Shown piece after piece: positions 6,931 to 15,833 of a stretch of 64,000 nt of DNA (position 1 is its first letter; each line of letters begins with the position of its first letter). The notes beneath the pieces are model-generated. The model was not told where the DNA came from, searched no databases, and saw only the letters and a list, made by a program, of their open reading frames with translations. The translations under genes and the position numbers were made by a program. The DNA is from Sphaerisporangium sp. TRM90804 (GTDB taxonomy: Bacteria; Actinomycetota; Actinomycetes; Streptosporangiales; Streptosporangiaceae), in NCBI RefSeq assembly GCF_029846175.1, contig NZ_JARWAC010000038.1, forward strand, positions 22,879 through 86,878, written 5' to 3'.

Positions 6931-9681
6931 TCAGCCGACCGAGGAGTAGGCGACCACGCCTCGGCGCAGGGCGTCGATGGCGCGGGAGGCGTTCTGCTTC
7001 ACGCGGCTGCCCTGGGGGGCGGCCTTGCCCACCTGGTCGAGCAGGTCGAGCAGCTGCTTGACCCAGCGGACGAAGTCGCCCGCGGCGAGGTCGCCGTCGG
7101 TGAGCACGGCGTCCAGCGTGTGGCCCCGGGCCCACCGGTAGGCCGCCCAGGCGAACCCGAAGTCGGGCTCCCTGACGAACGAAAGGCCGTGGTCGCGCTC
7201 GACGTTCTCCAGGTCGGCGAAGATGCGCACCATCGCGGCCAGCGCGTCCTTCGTGCGCCCGGCCGGGATCTTGGGCTGGCGGGCGTCGTCGGCCTGACGG
7301 GACTCGAAGACCAGCGAGGACACGCACGCCGCCAGCTCGGCCGGCTCCAGCTCCTCCCAGATGCCGGTGCGCAGGCACTCGGCGGTCAGCAGGTCGAGCT
7401 CGGTGTAGAGCTGGGCCAGGCGGCGGCCCTCGGGCGTGACGGCCTCGTCCTGCAGGTAGCCGAGCTCGTCGAGCACCCCGCACACGCGGTCGAACGTGCG
7501 GGCGATGACGTGCGACCTGCTCTCCATGCGCCGGCGCAGGCCCTCGGTCTCGCGCAGCAGCTTGTGGTAGCGCTCGGCCCAGCGGGCGTGGTCCTCACGC
7601 TGGTCGCAGCCGTGGCACGGGTGGGCGCGCAGCCGGCGCCGCAGCTCGGCGATCTCCCACTCGGGGGTGCCGGGCGCGGCGCCCCGGCCCTCCATGCTGT
7701 CGGCGTCGTGGTCGCGGGCGCGCACCGGGCGGCCCAGATCGCGGTCGCCCAGCCTGGCGTGCAGGGTCGCGACGAGGTTGGCGCGGTCCTTGGGGGCGCG
7801 CGGATTGAAGCCCTTGGGGATGCGCAGGCGCTCCAGCGGCTCGACGGGCACCGGGAAGTCGGCGGCCGACAGGCGCTTGACCTGCTTGCCGCTGGTCAGC
7901 ACCAGCGGGGAGGGCCCCTCGGTGCGCATGGTCAGGCCCGGGTCGAGGATCACCGCCAGGCCGGCCCGCCTGCCGCCGGGGACGCGGATGACGTCCCCCG
8001 GCTTCAGCGCCTCCAGCGAACGCAGGGCCTGGGCGCGCCGGGCCGTGCCGCGCTGCCGCGACAGGTCGGCCTCGCGGTCGGACAGCTCCCTGCGCATGCC
8101 GGCGTACTCGGGGAAGTCGCCGAGGTGGCAGGTCATCGCCTCGGAGTAGCCGTCCAGAGCCTCCTCGGCGCGCCGCACCTGCTTGGCGATGCCGACGACC
8201 GCGCGGTCGGCCTGGAACTGGGCGAAGGAGGACTCCAGCAGCGTGCGGGCGCGCTCCCTGCCGACCTGGCCGACCAGGTTGACGGCCATGTTGTACGACG
8301 GGCGGAAGCTGGAGCGCAGCGGGTAGGTGCGGGTGCTGGCGAGCCCGGCGACGGCGACGGGGTCGGTGCCCGGCTGCCAGTTGACGACGGCGTGCCCCTC
8401 GACGTCGATGCCGCGCCGCCCGGCCCGCCCGGTGAGCTGGGTGTACTCCCCCGGGGTGAGGTCGGCGTGGGTCTCGCCGTTCCACTTGTCGAGCTTCTCG
8501 ATGACCACCGACCGGGCGGGCATGTTGATGCCCAGCGCCAGGGTCTCGGTGGCGAACACGGCTTTGACCAGGCCGCGGGTGAACAGCTCCTCGACGACCT
8601 CCTTGAACGCCGGAAGCATGCCGGCGTGGTGGGCGGCCAGGCCGCGCTCCAGGCAGTCGCGCCACTCCAGGTAGCCGAGCACCGCGAGGTCCTCGTCGGG
8701 CAGGTGTGCGGTGCGCTCGTCGACGATCTGCCGGATCTCGTGGCGCTCGCTGTCGGTGGTGAGCCGGATGCCGGCGTACAGGCACTGCATCACGGCGGCG
8801 TCGCACCCGGCCCGCGAGAAGATGAAGGTGATCGCCGGCAGCAGCCCCTCGGAGTCGAGCTTCTCGATGGCGTCCGAGCGGCTGACGCCGCCCGCCGACC
8901 GGCGCGGGCGCGAGTAGCCCCTCCTGCCGCGCGCCTGGGCCAGGCGCTGCTCGTCGCGGGAGATGCGCATGAGGTCGGGGTTGATGCGGGGCCGGTTGTC
9001 CTCGTCGACGAACAGGTCGTACAGGCGGTCGCCCACCAGCATGTGCTGCCACAGCGGGACGGGCCGGTGCTCGTCGACGATGACGGTGGTGTCGCCGCGC
9101 ACCTCGCCGAGCCACTCGCCGAACTCCTCGGCGTTGCTGACCGTCGCCGACAGGGCCACCACCCGCACCGACTCCGGCAGGTGGATGATCACCTCCTCCC
9201 AGACCGCGCCGCGGAAGCGGTCGGCGAGGTAGTGCACCTCGTCCATGACCACGTGGCTGAGCCCGGTGAGCGTGGAGGAGCCCGCGTAGAGCATGTTGCG
9301 CAGCACCTCGGTGGTCATGACCACGATCGGCGCGTCGCCGTTGACGCTGTTGTCGCCGGTGAGCAGCCCGACCTTCCCGGCGCCGTAGCGGCGCGACAGG
9401 TCGTTGAACTTCTGGTTCGACAGCGCCTTGATCGGCGTGGTGTAGAAGCACTTGCTGCCCTGCGCGAGCGCCAGGTGGACGGCGAACTCGCCCACGACCG
9501 TCTTGCCCGAGCCGGTGGGCGCGGCCACCAGCACGCCGTCGCCGGCCTCCAGGGCCCGGCAGGCGTCCAACTGGAAGTCGTCCAGCTCGAAGTCGTACAA
9601 CGCGCGGAAGGATGTGAGAGCGGGCCCGCTGTCGGCGTGCTTCTCCCGGAAGGCGGCGTAGCGCTCCGCAGGCGTCGTCAT
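6931..9681 (-). CDS. helY: Ski2/Mtr4-like DEVH-box helicase HelY
   Basis: Superfamily 2 RNA helicase of 916 residues. Walker A is APTGSGKT (54-61) and motif II is DEVH (147-150). SATVSN, TLALGINMPAR and QLTGRAGRRGID follow as motifs III, V and VI. After the core comes the HelY-type region with PCHGC and a helical C-terminal domain. The start is ATG at 9681. A possible TAGGCT -10 box ends 7 bases before it, which would fit leaderless transcription. In Mycobacterium tuberculosis helY also sits beside tatC, tatA, pafC and pafB, and this order is kept here apart from the inserted lipid kinase and a small membrane gene. Confidence 0.93.
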   Translation of the reverse strand: MTTPAERYAAFREKHADSGPALTSFRALYDFELDDFQLDACRALEAGDGVLVAAPTGSGKTVVGEFAVHLALAQGSKCFYTTPIKALSNQKFNDLSRRYGAGKVGLLTGDNSVNGDAPIVVMTTEVLRNMLYAGSSTLTGLSHVVMDEVHYLADRFRGAVWEEVIIHLPESVRVVALSATVSNAEEFGEWLGEVRGDTTVIVDEHRPVPLWQHMLVGDRLYDLFVDEDNRPRINPDLMRISRDEQRLAQARGRRGYSRPRRSAGGVSRSDAIEKLDSEGLLPAITFIFSRAGCDAAVMQCLYAGIRLTTDSERHEIRQIVDERTAHLPDEDLAVLGYLEWRDCLERGLAAHHAGMLPAFKEVVEELFTRGLVKAVFATETLALGINMPARSVVIEKLDKWNGETHADLTPGEYTQLTGRAGRRGIDVEGHAVVNWQPGTDPVAVAGLASTRTYPLRSSFRPSYNMAVNLVGQVGRERARTLLESSFAQFQADRAVVGIAKQVRRAEEALDGYSEAMTCHLGDFPEYAGMRRELSDREADLSRQRGTARRAQALRSLEALKPGDVIRVPGGRRAGLAVILDPGLTMRTEGPSPLVLTSGKQVKRLSAADFPVPVEPLERLRIPKGFNPRAPKDRANLVATLHARLGDRDLGRPVRARDHDADSMEGRGAAPGTPEWEIAELRRRLRAHPCHGCDQREDHARWAERYHKLLRETEGLRRRMESRSHVIARTFDRVCGVLDELGYLQDEAVTPEGRRLAQLYTELDLLTAECLRTGIWEELEPAELAACVSSLVFESRQADDARQPKIPAGRTKDALAAMVRIFADLENVERDHGLSFVREPDFGFAWAAYRWARGHTLDAVLTDGDLAAGDFVRWVKQLLDLLDQVGKAAPQGSRVKQNASRAIDALRRGVVAYSSVG

Positions 9682-9742
9682 GCAGTTCAGCCTACCGATA
9701 TCCGCATTCCGGTCCCGTAGAGCTCCGTCCGCCCGTGGGCCC

Positions 9743-10630
9743 TCAGCGGCCCGCGGGGGCCAGCACGCGCAGCGCGCCGGGCTCGACGGCGCAGGTGAGC
9801 GGCAGCGGGCCGACGCGCTCGCCGTCGGCGTAGGCGACGGTTCCGGGGGCCCGCAGGGTGACCCGGCGGACGCGCCGGACGGTGACGGCGGGGTGGGTGA
9901 GATGGGAGCCGCGGTAGACGCGGGGGAAGGTGCGCAGGAAGGCGCCCGCGGCCATCGGGCCGACGATCACCACGTCCAGCAGCCCGTCGTCGGGCACGGC
10001 GTCCGGGCAGACACGCATCCCGGCGCCGTAGCTGGAGGTGTTGCCGACGGCCACCAGCATGGCCTCCCGTTCGAGCACCTCGCCGTCGGCGATGATCGTG
10101 AAGGGCAGGGGGGTGAACGACCGGAGCTCGGCCAGCGTGGCCAGCAGGTACCTGCCCCGGCCGCCGGGGCCGGCCATCGCGTTGGCGCGCTCGTTCACCC
10201 GCGAGTCGAAGCCGCAGGCCATCACGCCGGCGAACCACTCCTCCCCGCCGATCCTGGCGGCGTCCACCGTGCGCGTCTTGCCGGCGGCCACGACGTCGGC
10301 GGCGGCCACCAGGTCCGCCCGTGGGATGCCGAGGGCGCGGGCGATGTCGTTGCCGGTGCCGGCCGGGATGACGCCGAGCGGCACGTCGGTGCCGGCGACC
10401 GCCTGGACGGCCAGGTGCACCAGGCCGTCGCCGCCGAAGGCGACCAGCGCCTCGGGGCCCTCGGCGACCGCCGTGCAGGCGCGTTCGAGGGCGTCCTGGC
10501 CGGAGGTGCCCACGATCACCGACACGGGCAGCCCGGCCTCGCGCAGGCGGCGCACGACGGGGTCGAGCAGTCGCAGGGAGCGGCCACCGCGGGCCGCCGG
10601 GTTCACGAGGAGGACCAGCTCACCAGCCAC
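9743..10630 (-). CDS. Diacylglycerol/lipid kinase family protein
   Basis: 295-residue protein of the DAGK catalytic family (YegS/DgkB/sphingosine kinase-like). The nucleotide-binding motif is AFGGDGLVHLAV, and IPAGTGNDIARALGIP is the second family signature. Both lie in the N-terminal lobe, followed by the beta-sandwich lipid-binding lobe. The start is GTG at 10630; the frame begins with the typical LVLLVNPAARGG strand. It lies between helY and tatC, all on the minus strand, with 61 and 91 bp gaps. The lipid substrate cannot be predicted. Confidence 0.88.
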   Translation of the reverse strand: MAGELVLLVNPAARGGRSLRLLDPVVRRLREAGLPVSVIVGTSGQDALERACTAVAEGPEALVAFGGDGLVHLAVQAVAGTDVPLGVIPAGTGNDIARALGIPRADLVAAADVVAAGKTRTVDAARIGGEEWFAGVMACGFDSRVNERANAMAGPGGRGRYLLATLAELRSFTPLPFTIIADGEVLEREAMLVAVGNTSSYGAGMRVCPDAVPDDGLLDVVIVGPMAAGAFLRTFPRVYRGSHLTHPAVTVRRVRRVTLRAPGTVAYADGERVGPLPLTCAVEPGALRVLAPAGR

Positions 10631-10721
10631 AGCCGGAACCTATCCGGGTAACGCCCGGCAATCCAGGGGTTGACCGCTGGAAACACCTGTGTGACAGAAC
10701 CGGGCGGGGCCCGGCCCCCAC

Positions 10722-11582
10722 TCAGTCGACGATGCCGGCGCCCGGCCCGTCGAGCTCCTCGGCCAGCTCACGCTGGCGCTCCGCCTCAAGGCGGTCCCTC
10801 TTGCGGTCGTGGAAGTACATGACCACCTCGGCGATCAGGAACATGCCGACCATGGGAAGCGCGAGCGCCAGCATGGTGAAGGGATCCTGGCTCGGAGTGG
10901 CGACGGCCGCGAACAGGAACATCAGGAAGATGACCAGCCGCTGGTGCTTCTGGACGACCCGGAACGGCACCACGCCGATGAAGTTGAGGAACACCAGCAG
11001 CAGCGGCAGCTCGAAGGACACGCCGAAGATGACCAGCATGGCCAGCAGGAACCCGACGTACTCCTGCATGGTGATGAGCGCGATCACGTTGCTCGGCGCG
11101 AAGCTCAGCAGCAGGCCCAGGCCCTTGTCCATGGTGAGGTAGGCGAGGGCGGCGCCCGCCGCGAACAGCGGCACCGACAGCCCGAGGAAGGCCAGCGAGT
11201 AGCGGCGCTCGTTGCGGTACAGGCCCGGGGTGACGAAGGCCCAGAGCTGGTAGAGCCAGATCGGGGCGGTGACCACGGCACCGAACATGATGGCGACCTG
11301 GAGGTTCACCATGAAGCCCTCGAACACGCTCTGGACGACGAGCGTGCACTCGCCGGCCTTGAGATCATGCGCGGCGGGGAGGCGGCAGTAGGGCCCCACC
11401 ATGAAGTTCCAGAGCCGGTCGAAGAAGATGAACCCGACGGCCGTGCCCACGACGAGGCCGAGGATCGCCTTGACCAGGCGGTTGCGCATCTCACGGAGGT
11501 GCTCCATGAGGGGCATGCGGCCATCGGGATCGGCCGCGGGCCGGCTCTCGCCGGCCGGGCGTGACCGTTTCAACAATGCCAT
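10722..11582 (-). CDS. tatC: Sec-independent translocase subunit TatC
   Basis: Integral membrane receptor of the twin-arginine translocation pathway, 286 residues with six predicted membrane segments. The N-terminal MEHLREMRNRLV is the family hallmark that recognises the RR signal peptide together with the first cytoplasmic loop. The ERRYSLAFLGLS and PSQDPFTMLALALPM segments are also typical. A charged tail rich in Arg and Glu follows the last membrane helix. The start is ATG at 11582, 51 bp after the tatA stop. Gene order tatA-tatC matches other actinobacteria. Confidence 0.96.
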   Translation of the reverse strand: MALLKRSRPAGESRPAADPDGRMPLMEHLREMRNRLVKAILGLVVGTAVGFIFFDRLWNFMVGPYCRLPAAHDLKAGECTLVVQSVFEGFMVNLQVAIMFGAVVTAPIWLYQLWAFVTPGLYRNERRYSLAFLGLSVPLFAAGAALAYLTMDKGLGLLLSFAPSNVIALITMQEYVGFLLAMLVIFGVSFELPLLLVFLNFIGVVPFRVVQKHQRLVIFLMFLFAAVATPSQDPFTMLALALPMVGMFLIAEVVMYFHDRKRDRLEAERQRELAEELDGPGAGIVD

Positions 11583-11633
11583 GCGGACGTCCTGGTCTCG
11601 CGAGCGGTCGTGGTCAGGTCGACGGGCCCTCGA

Positions 11634-11996
11634 TCAGAGGGAGCCCTGGTCCTTCTGTGCCTGGGTGAGCGGGGTGCCGTTGACTCCGGCCTCGCCCGTG
11701 CGGGCCTGGGCGGTGCGCAGCCTGGCGTTCTCCTCCTCCAGCGCGCGCAGCCGCTCGTCGACCGACGGCGTCGCCGGCGGCAGGGAGGCCTGCGGCGGCG
11801 TGACGGGCGGGACTGGCTGGTCGGCCGTCGCGGCGGCCCTCGCGGCCTCCTCCTGCTCGTCCTTGGCCGTCTCCTTCTTGAAGAGCCTCAGCGACTGGCC
11901 GAGCGCCCGCGCGGTGTCGGGAAGCTTCTTGGCGCCGAAAAGCAGGATGAGGACCAGAAGAATGAGGATCCATTCCATGGGACCGAGTGATGGCAT
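11634..11996 (-). CDS. tatA: Twin-arginine translocase subunit TatA
   Basis: 120-residue pore-forming subunit. One membrane helix lies at about 8-22 (EWILILLVLILLFG), followed by the FGAKKLPDTAR hinge and an amphipathic helix. The tail is long, Pro/Ala/Gln-rich, and includes a short heptad-like segment ERLRALEEENARL. The start is ATG at 11996 with AAGGA six bases upstream. It lies directly upstream of tatC on the same strand. A perfect inverted repeat at 12020-12045 sits about 25 bases upstream of the start. Confidence 0.95.
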   Translation of the reverse strand: MPSLGPMEWILILLVLILLFGAKKLPDTARALGQSLRLFKKETAKDEQEEAARAAATADQPVPPVTPPQASLPPATPSVDERLRALEEENARLRTAQARTGEAGVNGTPLTQAQKDQGSL

Positions 11997-12019
11997 GAGA
12001 CATCCTTATTGCCGAGCGA

Positions 12020-12045
12020 CGTACGATCTCAAGTTCGATCGTACG
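12020..12045. promoter_or_regulatory. Perfect 9-bp inverted repeat upstream of tatA
   Basis: CGTACGATC at 12020-12028 and GATCGTACG at 12037-12045 are exact reverse complements with an 8-base spacer. It lies in the 67-bp gap between the small membrane protein gene and tatA, just upstream of the tatA ribosome site. It could be an operator for a dimeric regulator or an RNA hairpin in the tatA leader. No T-run follows on the minus strand, which argues against a terminator. Confidence 0.6.
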
Positions 12046-12063
12046 CTGCCGCCGTGACTTCCT

Positions 12064-12252
12064 TCACCCCTCTCGGCGCCTGGATGCGCCGATCACGGCG
12101 TCGAGCCGCGCCTGGACGGGCTCCAGCCGGGAGGTCGCCCGCTCGATTTCATCCGCCAGACGCCGGGCGGCCACCACCACGCGGACGCCGAGCAGCACCA
12201 GGGGGACCAGACCGGCGACGGCCAGCCCCACGCCGGCGTAGACCCAGATCAT
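12064..12252 (-). CDS. Small single-pass membrane protein
   Basis: 62 residues: an N-terminal membrane helix (about 3-26, YAGVGLAVAGLVPLVLLGVRV) followed by a charged helix with heptad character (ADEIERATSRLEPVQARLDAV). I do not recognise the family. It sits between pafC and tatA on the same strand, where other actinobacteria often have similar short membrane proteins. The start is ATG at 12252. A short hairpin lies immediately upstream and may overlap its leader. Confidence 0.65.
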   Translation of the reverse strand: MIWVYAGVGLAVAGLVPLVLLGVRVVVAARRLADEIERATSRLEPVQARLDAVIGASRRREG

Positions 12253-12255
12253 GGC

Positions 12256-12278
12256 CCGCGACTTTACCGCAGTCGCGG
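12256..12278 (-). promoter_or_regulatory. Hairpin in the leader of the small membrane gene
   Basis: CCGCGACT (12256-12263) pairs with AGTCGCGG (12271-12278) around a 7-base loop. It ends four bases before the ATG of the small membrane protein when read on the minus strand, so it could hide the ribosome site or act as an attenuator after pafC. This is structure by eye only. Confidence 0.35.
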
Positions 12279-12334
12279 CTGCTCATCCGGGAATGCGCCT
12301 TTCGCCCCTGTAGTCACCCGGAGAGACCGGGCCC

Positions 12335-13291
12335 TCACCCCACCGACTCGTAGTGGGAGAGCGCCTGGGCGGCCACCTCGCGCACGCGTTCGGCGAGCGA
12401 GCCGGGGGACACGACGCGGCCGCTGTCGCCCAGGCGCAGCGCCAGGCGCACGATCCAGCCCTGGTCGCGGGCGCGCAGGGCCACGCGCAGGCGGCCCTCC
12501 CCCAGCTCGGTGACCTCCTCGCACGGGTAGTACTCGGCGACCCAGCGTCCGGTGGGGGTGAGCTCCAGCACCACCAGTTCGTCGGTGGGCGAGGGGCGGA
12601 AGACCCCGCCGGTGACGTCGATCGGCTCGGCCTCGGCGGGCGGGTCGGCGGGCACGCCGAGCACCTCCACCTCCATCACGCGGTCGAGCCGGAACAAGCG
12701 CATGCCGTCGGCGCGGTAGCACCAGCCTTCGAGGTAGTGGCGGCCGTCGACCATCACCAGCCGCGTGGGGTCGACCTCGCGCGGGGTGACCTCGTCGCGG
12801 CCGGGCACGTAGTAACGCAGCGAGACGCGGCGCCTGGCGCGCAGGGCCTCGCGCACCGTGGCCGTGGCGTCGGGCGCGGCGTCCAGCTCGAACGCCACCT
12901 GGCTGCTGACCGCCGCGGCGCCCTCCCCGGCCGCGCGCTCCAGCTTGGCGATGACCCGGGCCAGCACGTCGCCCTCGCCGAACTCCGGCAGCTCGGCGAG
13001 CATGCGCAGCGCGACCAGCAGCGCGCTGGCCTCGTCGACGCCCAGGCGCAGCGGCCGGGCGATGGTCTCGGCGTTGTCGATGAGGATCTCGCCGCCGTCC
13101 CAGGAGACGTCGATGAGGTCGCCGGGCGTGTGACCGGGCAGGCCGCACATCCAGACGAGCTGCAGGTCGTCGACGAGCTGCTTCTCGGTCAGCCCGAACA
13201 GCTTGGCGACCTCGGGCACCTGGGCACCGGGGTGGGACATGAGGTAGGGCACCAGGGCCAGCAGCCGCGGCAGCCGGTCGGCCGAGCTCAC
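12335..13291 (-). CDS. pafC: WYL-domain regulator PafC
   Basis: 318-residue transcription factor with an N-terminal winged-helix region (PYLMSHPGAQVPEVAKLFGL), a WYL domain around residues 145-215 (RRVSLRYYVPGRDE ... HYLEGWCYRADGMRLFRLDR) and the WCX C-terminal extension. PafB and PafC act together; in mycobacteria PafBC activates the LexA/RecA-independent DNA-damage response, despite the genes' linkage to the proteasome locus. The GTG at 13291 is chosen because it overlaps the pafB TGA (GTGA) and the conserved region begins there; the longer open frame upstream is a shadow of pafB. Confidence 0.92.
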   Translation of the reverse strand: MSSADRLPRLLALVPYLMSHPGAQVPEVAKLFGLTEKQLVDDLQLVWMCGLPGHTPGDLIDVSWDGGEILIDNAETIARPLRLGVDEASALLVALRMLAELPEFGEGDVLARVIAKLERAAGEGAAAVSSQVAFELDAAPDATATVREALRARRRVSLRYYVPGRDEVTPREVDPTRLVMVDGRHYLEGWCYRADGMRLFRLDRVMEVEVLGVPADPPAEAEPIDVTGGVFRPSPTDELVVLELTPTGRWVAEYYPCEEVTELGEGRLRVALRARDQGWIVRLALRLGDSGRVVSPGSLAERVREVAAQALSHYESVG

Positions 13292-14232
13292 GCCAGGGCT
13301 CCCTTCAGGCGCCGGATGATCGCGTCGCGGACGTCCGGCGGGTCGAGGACCTCGGCGTCGCCGGCGAAGCCGACGACCCACCCGGCCAGCCACTCGGGGT
13401 CGGCGAAGTCGAGCGTGACGACGTCCCAGTCGTCCTCGCCCCGCCGCACCGCGCCGGCCTGGCGCAGCCCCTGGCAGGTGCCCGGGCGCACGCGGACGGT
13501 GGCGACCCGCTCGCGCACGAGGCTGTCGCGGGTGCCCACCATCGAGCGGATGTCGACGCCGCCGGGCACGGTGACGGCGCCGGGCCGGCCGGTCGGGGTG
13601 ACCGGCCCGCTGATCCTGCTCAGCCGGAACACCCGGGGGGCGTCGCGCTCGCGGTCGTGGCCGACGAGGTACCAGCGCCCGCGGCGGCTGACCACGCCCC
13701 ACGGCTCCACGGTGCGGGTCATCAGGACCTCGCTGGCCGCCGCGCGGTAGTCGAACCGCACCACCCGGCGGTCGCGCACGGCCTCCCACAGACCGGGGAA
13801 CGCGGGGTCGCGGGTGTCGACCCGCAGCTCCAGCGGGCCTTCGGCGAGCTCGGCGGTCTCCACCCCCGCGGCCCTCAGCTTCAGCAGCGCACCGCTCGCC
13901 GCCTCGGCGAGGTTGGCCCGCTGCCACACCTGTGCGGCCAGGCCGAGCACCGCCGCCTCGTCGGCCTCCAGGGTGATCTCGGGCAGCTCGTACGCCTGGC
14001 GGACGATGCGGTAGCCCGGCTCGTCCTCCCAGGGGTCTCTGTGCACCTCGACCGGGATGCCGATCTCGCGCAGCTCGGTCTTGTCGCGTTCGAACATGCG
14101 CTGGAAGGCCTCGTCGTTGCCGGAGTCGTAGCCGGGCACGGCGTGACGGATCTGCTCGGCGCTGAGCGGGCGTCGCGTGGCGAGCAGGCAGATGACGAGG
14201 TTGAGCAGCCGCTCGGTCTTCCGCCGGGACAT
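13288..14232 (-). CDS. pafB: WYL-domain regulator PafB
   Basis: 314 residues with an N-terminal helix-turn-helix (RPLSAEQIRHAVPGY), a linker, a WYL domain (RRVVRFDYRA ... GRWYLVGHDRERDAPRVFRLSR) and a WCX tail. It forms a functional unit with PafC, whose start codon overlaps its stop by four bases, so the two are translationally coupled. The start is ATG at 14232. It diverges from the DUF3866 gene across a 37-bp gap that must hold both promoters. Confidence 0.93.
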   Translation of the reverse strand: MSRRKTERLLNLVICLLATRRPLSAEQIRHAVPGYDSGNDEAFQRMFERDKTELREIGIPVEVHRDPWEDEPGYRIVRQAYELPEITLEADEAAVLGLAAQVWQRANLAEAASGALLKLRAAGVETAELAEGPLELRVDTRDPAFPGLWEAVRDRRVVRFDYRAAASEVLMTRTVEPWGVVSRRGRWYLVGHDRERDAPRVFRLSRISGPVTPTGRPGAVTVPGGVDIRSMVGTRDSLVRERVATVRVRPGTCQGLRQAGAVRRGEDDWDVVTLDFADPEWLAGWVVGFAGDAEVLDPPDVRDAIIRRLKGALA

Positions 14233-14269
14233 CGGGCCTCCCTTCCCCTGGTGACGCTACCCTTGCGGC

Positions 14270-15343
14270 GTGATCCGGTGGCGCAAAGGCGAGGTGCTTT
14301 CGGTCCGGCGCGAGTGGCCGGGCGCGGTGGAGCTGGACGTGGCCCTCCCCGAGGGGGAGTGCCGTGCCCTGGCCTACCCGTCTCTGGTGGGCCGCCCCCG
14401 GCCCGGCGACATGGTGCTGCTGAACACCACCGCGCTCGCCATGAACCTCGGTACGGGAGGTTACGCCATGGTAGTGGCCATACCAGACCGTTTACCGGAA
14501 GATCCGCAAGGACCCGGCCACCTGGTCAAGGCGCGGTACACCCCCCTGCAGGCCACGGTGCTGGGCGCCGACGAGCAGGACTCGCCGTTCCACGAGGTGC
14601 TGCGGGAGGCCGACTCCCTCGGCGGCATGCCGGTGGTCGTCGCCGACCTGCACTCGGCGCTGCCCGCGATCCTGTGCGGGCTGTACGGCTCGCGGGCCGG
14701 CGGGCGGCCGAGGGTCGCCTACGTCATGCTCGACGGCGGCGCGCTTCCCGGCTGGTTCTCGATGTCGGCCGCCCGGCTGCGCGAGATCGGGTGGCTGTGC
14801 GGGGTGGTCACCACCGGCCAGTCGTTCGGCGGCGACGTGGAGGCCGTGACGGTGCACACGGGCCTGCTGGCGGCACGGCACGTGCTGGGCGCCGACGTCG
14901 CCGTCGTGACGCAGGGGCCGGGCAACCTGGGCACGGGCACCCGGTGGGGGTTCTCGGGGGTGTCGGCGGGCGAGGCCGTCAACGCCGCGGCCGTGCTGGA
15001 GGGGCGGCCGGTCGGCGCGCTGCGGGTCAGCGAGGGCGACCTGCGCGAGCGTCACATCGGCGTCTCCCACCACTCGCTGACCGCATACGGCCGGGTGGCT
15101 CTCGCGCCCGCGCAGGTGGTGGTGCCCGGCCTGCCCGGGGAGTTCGGCGAGCGGGTGGCGGCGCAGGCCGCCGGCCTCGCCGCGCGCCACGAGCTGGTGA
15201 CCGTGCCGGTCGACGGCCTGCGTGAGCTGCTCGCCGAGAGCCCGGTGAAGCTGTCGACGATGGGGCGCGGCCTCGCGCAGGATCTGGCCGGGTTCCTCGC
15301 CTCGGCCGCCGCCGGCCGCCACACCGCCTCGCTCCTGCCCTGA
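14270..15343 (+). CDS. DUF3866 family protein
   Basis: 357-residue protein matching the actinobacterial DUF3866 family by its opening (RWRKGEVLSVRREWPGAVEL), the LLNTTALAMNLGTGGYAMV segment and GTRWGFSGVSAGEA near the middle. It appears soluble, with no signal or membrane segment. The start is GTG at 14270. Function is not known. Its divergent position next to pafB is seen in other actinobacteria, so it may belong to the same genomic neighbourhood without sharing a role. Confidence 0.82.
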   Translation: MIRWRKGEVLSVRREWPGAVELDVALPEGECRALAYPSLVGRPRPGDMVLLNTTALAMNLGTGGYAMVVAIPDRLPEDPQGPGHLVKARYTPLQATVLGADEQDSPFHEVLREADSLGGMPVVVADLHSALPAILCGLYGSRAGGRPRVAYVMLDGGALPGWFSMSAARLREIGWLCGVVTTGQSFGGDVEAVTVHTGLLAARHVLGADVAVVTQGPGNLGTGTRWGFSGVSAGEAVNAAAVLEGRPVGALRVSEGDLRERHIGVSHHSLTAYGRVALAPAQVVVPGLPGEFGERVAAQAAGLAARHELVTVPVDGLRELLAESPVKLSTMGRGLAQDLAGFLASAAAGRHTASLLP

Positions 15344-15356
15344 CCCCGGCGCGCGG

Positions 15357-15800
15357 TCACGCCGCCGGAGGGTCGTGGAACTCGGCGAAGGTGAAGGCGT
15401 CCGGGGACGGCCCCTTGGCGCGCAGCAGGTCGAGCCGGTCCATGCCCTCGGCCAGGGCGGGGACGTGCCCTTCGGGGATCCACCACATCACGCTGTAGGG
15501 CTCGGCCACGCGGTGGAACCATTCGCGGCGGCGGCGCAGGACGTCGAGGTGGGCGGTGCGGTACACGAAGTTCCACAGGTCCTCGCGGGACGCCCACACC
15601 GAGAAGTTGATCAGGAGCAGGTCGCCGTAGTCGTGCCGCACGGTGTCGTGGGGGTCCGGCCCGCCCTTCAGCCGCCACACGAAGCCGGGGTGGGAGTCGG
15701 ACAGGGCGTTGATGGGCTCCAGCGCGTCGACGAAGTCGGCGAGCTGGGGGGAGTCGACGGGGGCGCGCATGTGCGCGACGTTGAGCTGGGCCAGGTGCAT
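15357..15800 (-). CDS. DUF3291 domain protein
   Basis: 147-residue protein of the DUF3291 family, which has an antibiotic-biosynthesis-monooxygenase-like ferredoxin fold. Characteristic pieces are MHLAQLNVAHMRAPVDSP at the start, GFVWRLKGGPDP, and YRTAHLDVLRRRREWF followed by MWWIPEGHVP. No catalytic residues are established for the family. The start is ATG at 15800. It lies 33 bp downstream of the Cys-rich regulator gene on the same strand and may be its target or partner. Confidence 0.85.
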   Translation of the reverse strand: MHLAQLNVAHMRAPVDSPQLADFVDALEPINALSDSHPGFVWRLKGGPDPHDTVRHDYGDLLLINFSVWASREDLWNFVYRTAHLDVLRRRREWFHRVAEPYSVMWWIPEGHVPALAEGMDRLDLLRAKGPSPDAFTFAEFHDPPAA

Positions 15801-15833
15801 GCCCCCAAGGGGACCACTCCCGGCCCTTCTATG

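Noticed and set aside
7120..9720. 866-residue open frame opposite helY
   Set aside because: It is antisense to the helicase along its length, is rich in Gly/Val/Gln/His, and shows no domain. High GC content creates such frames.
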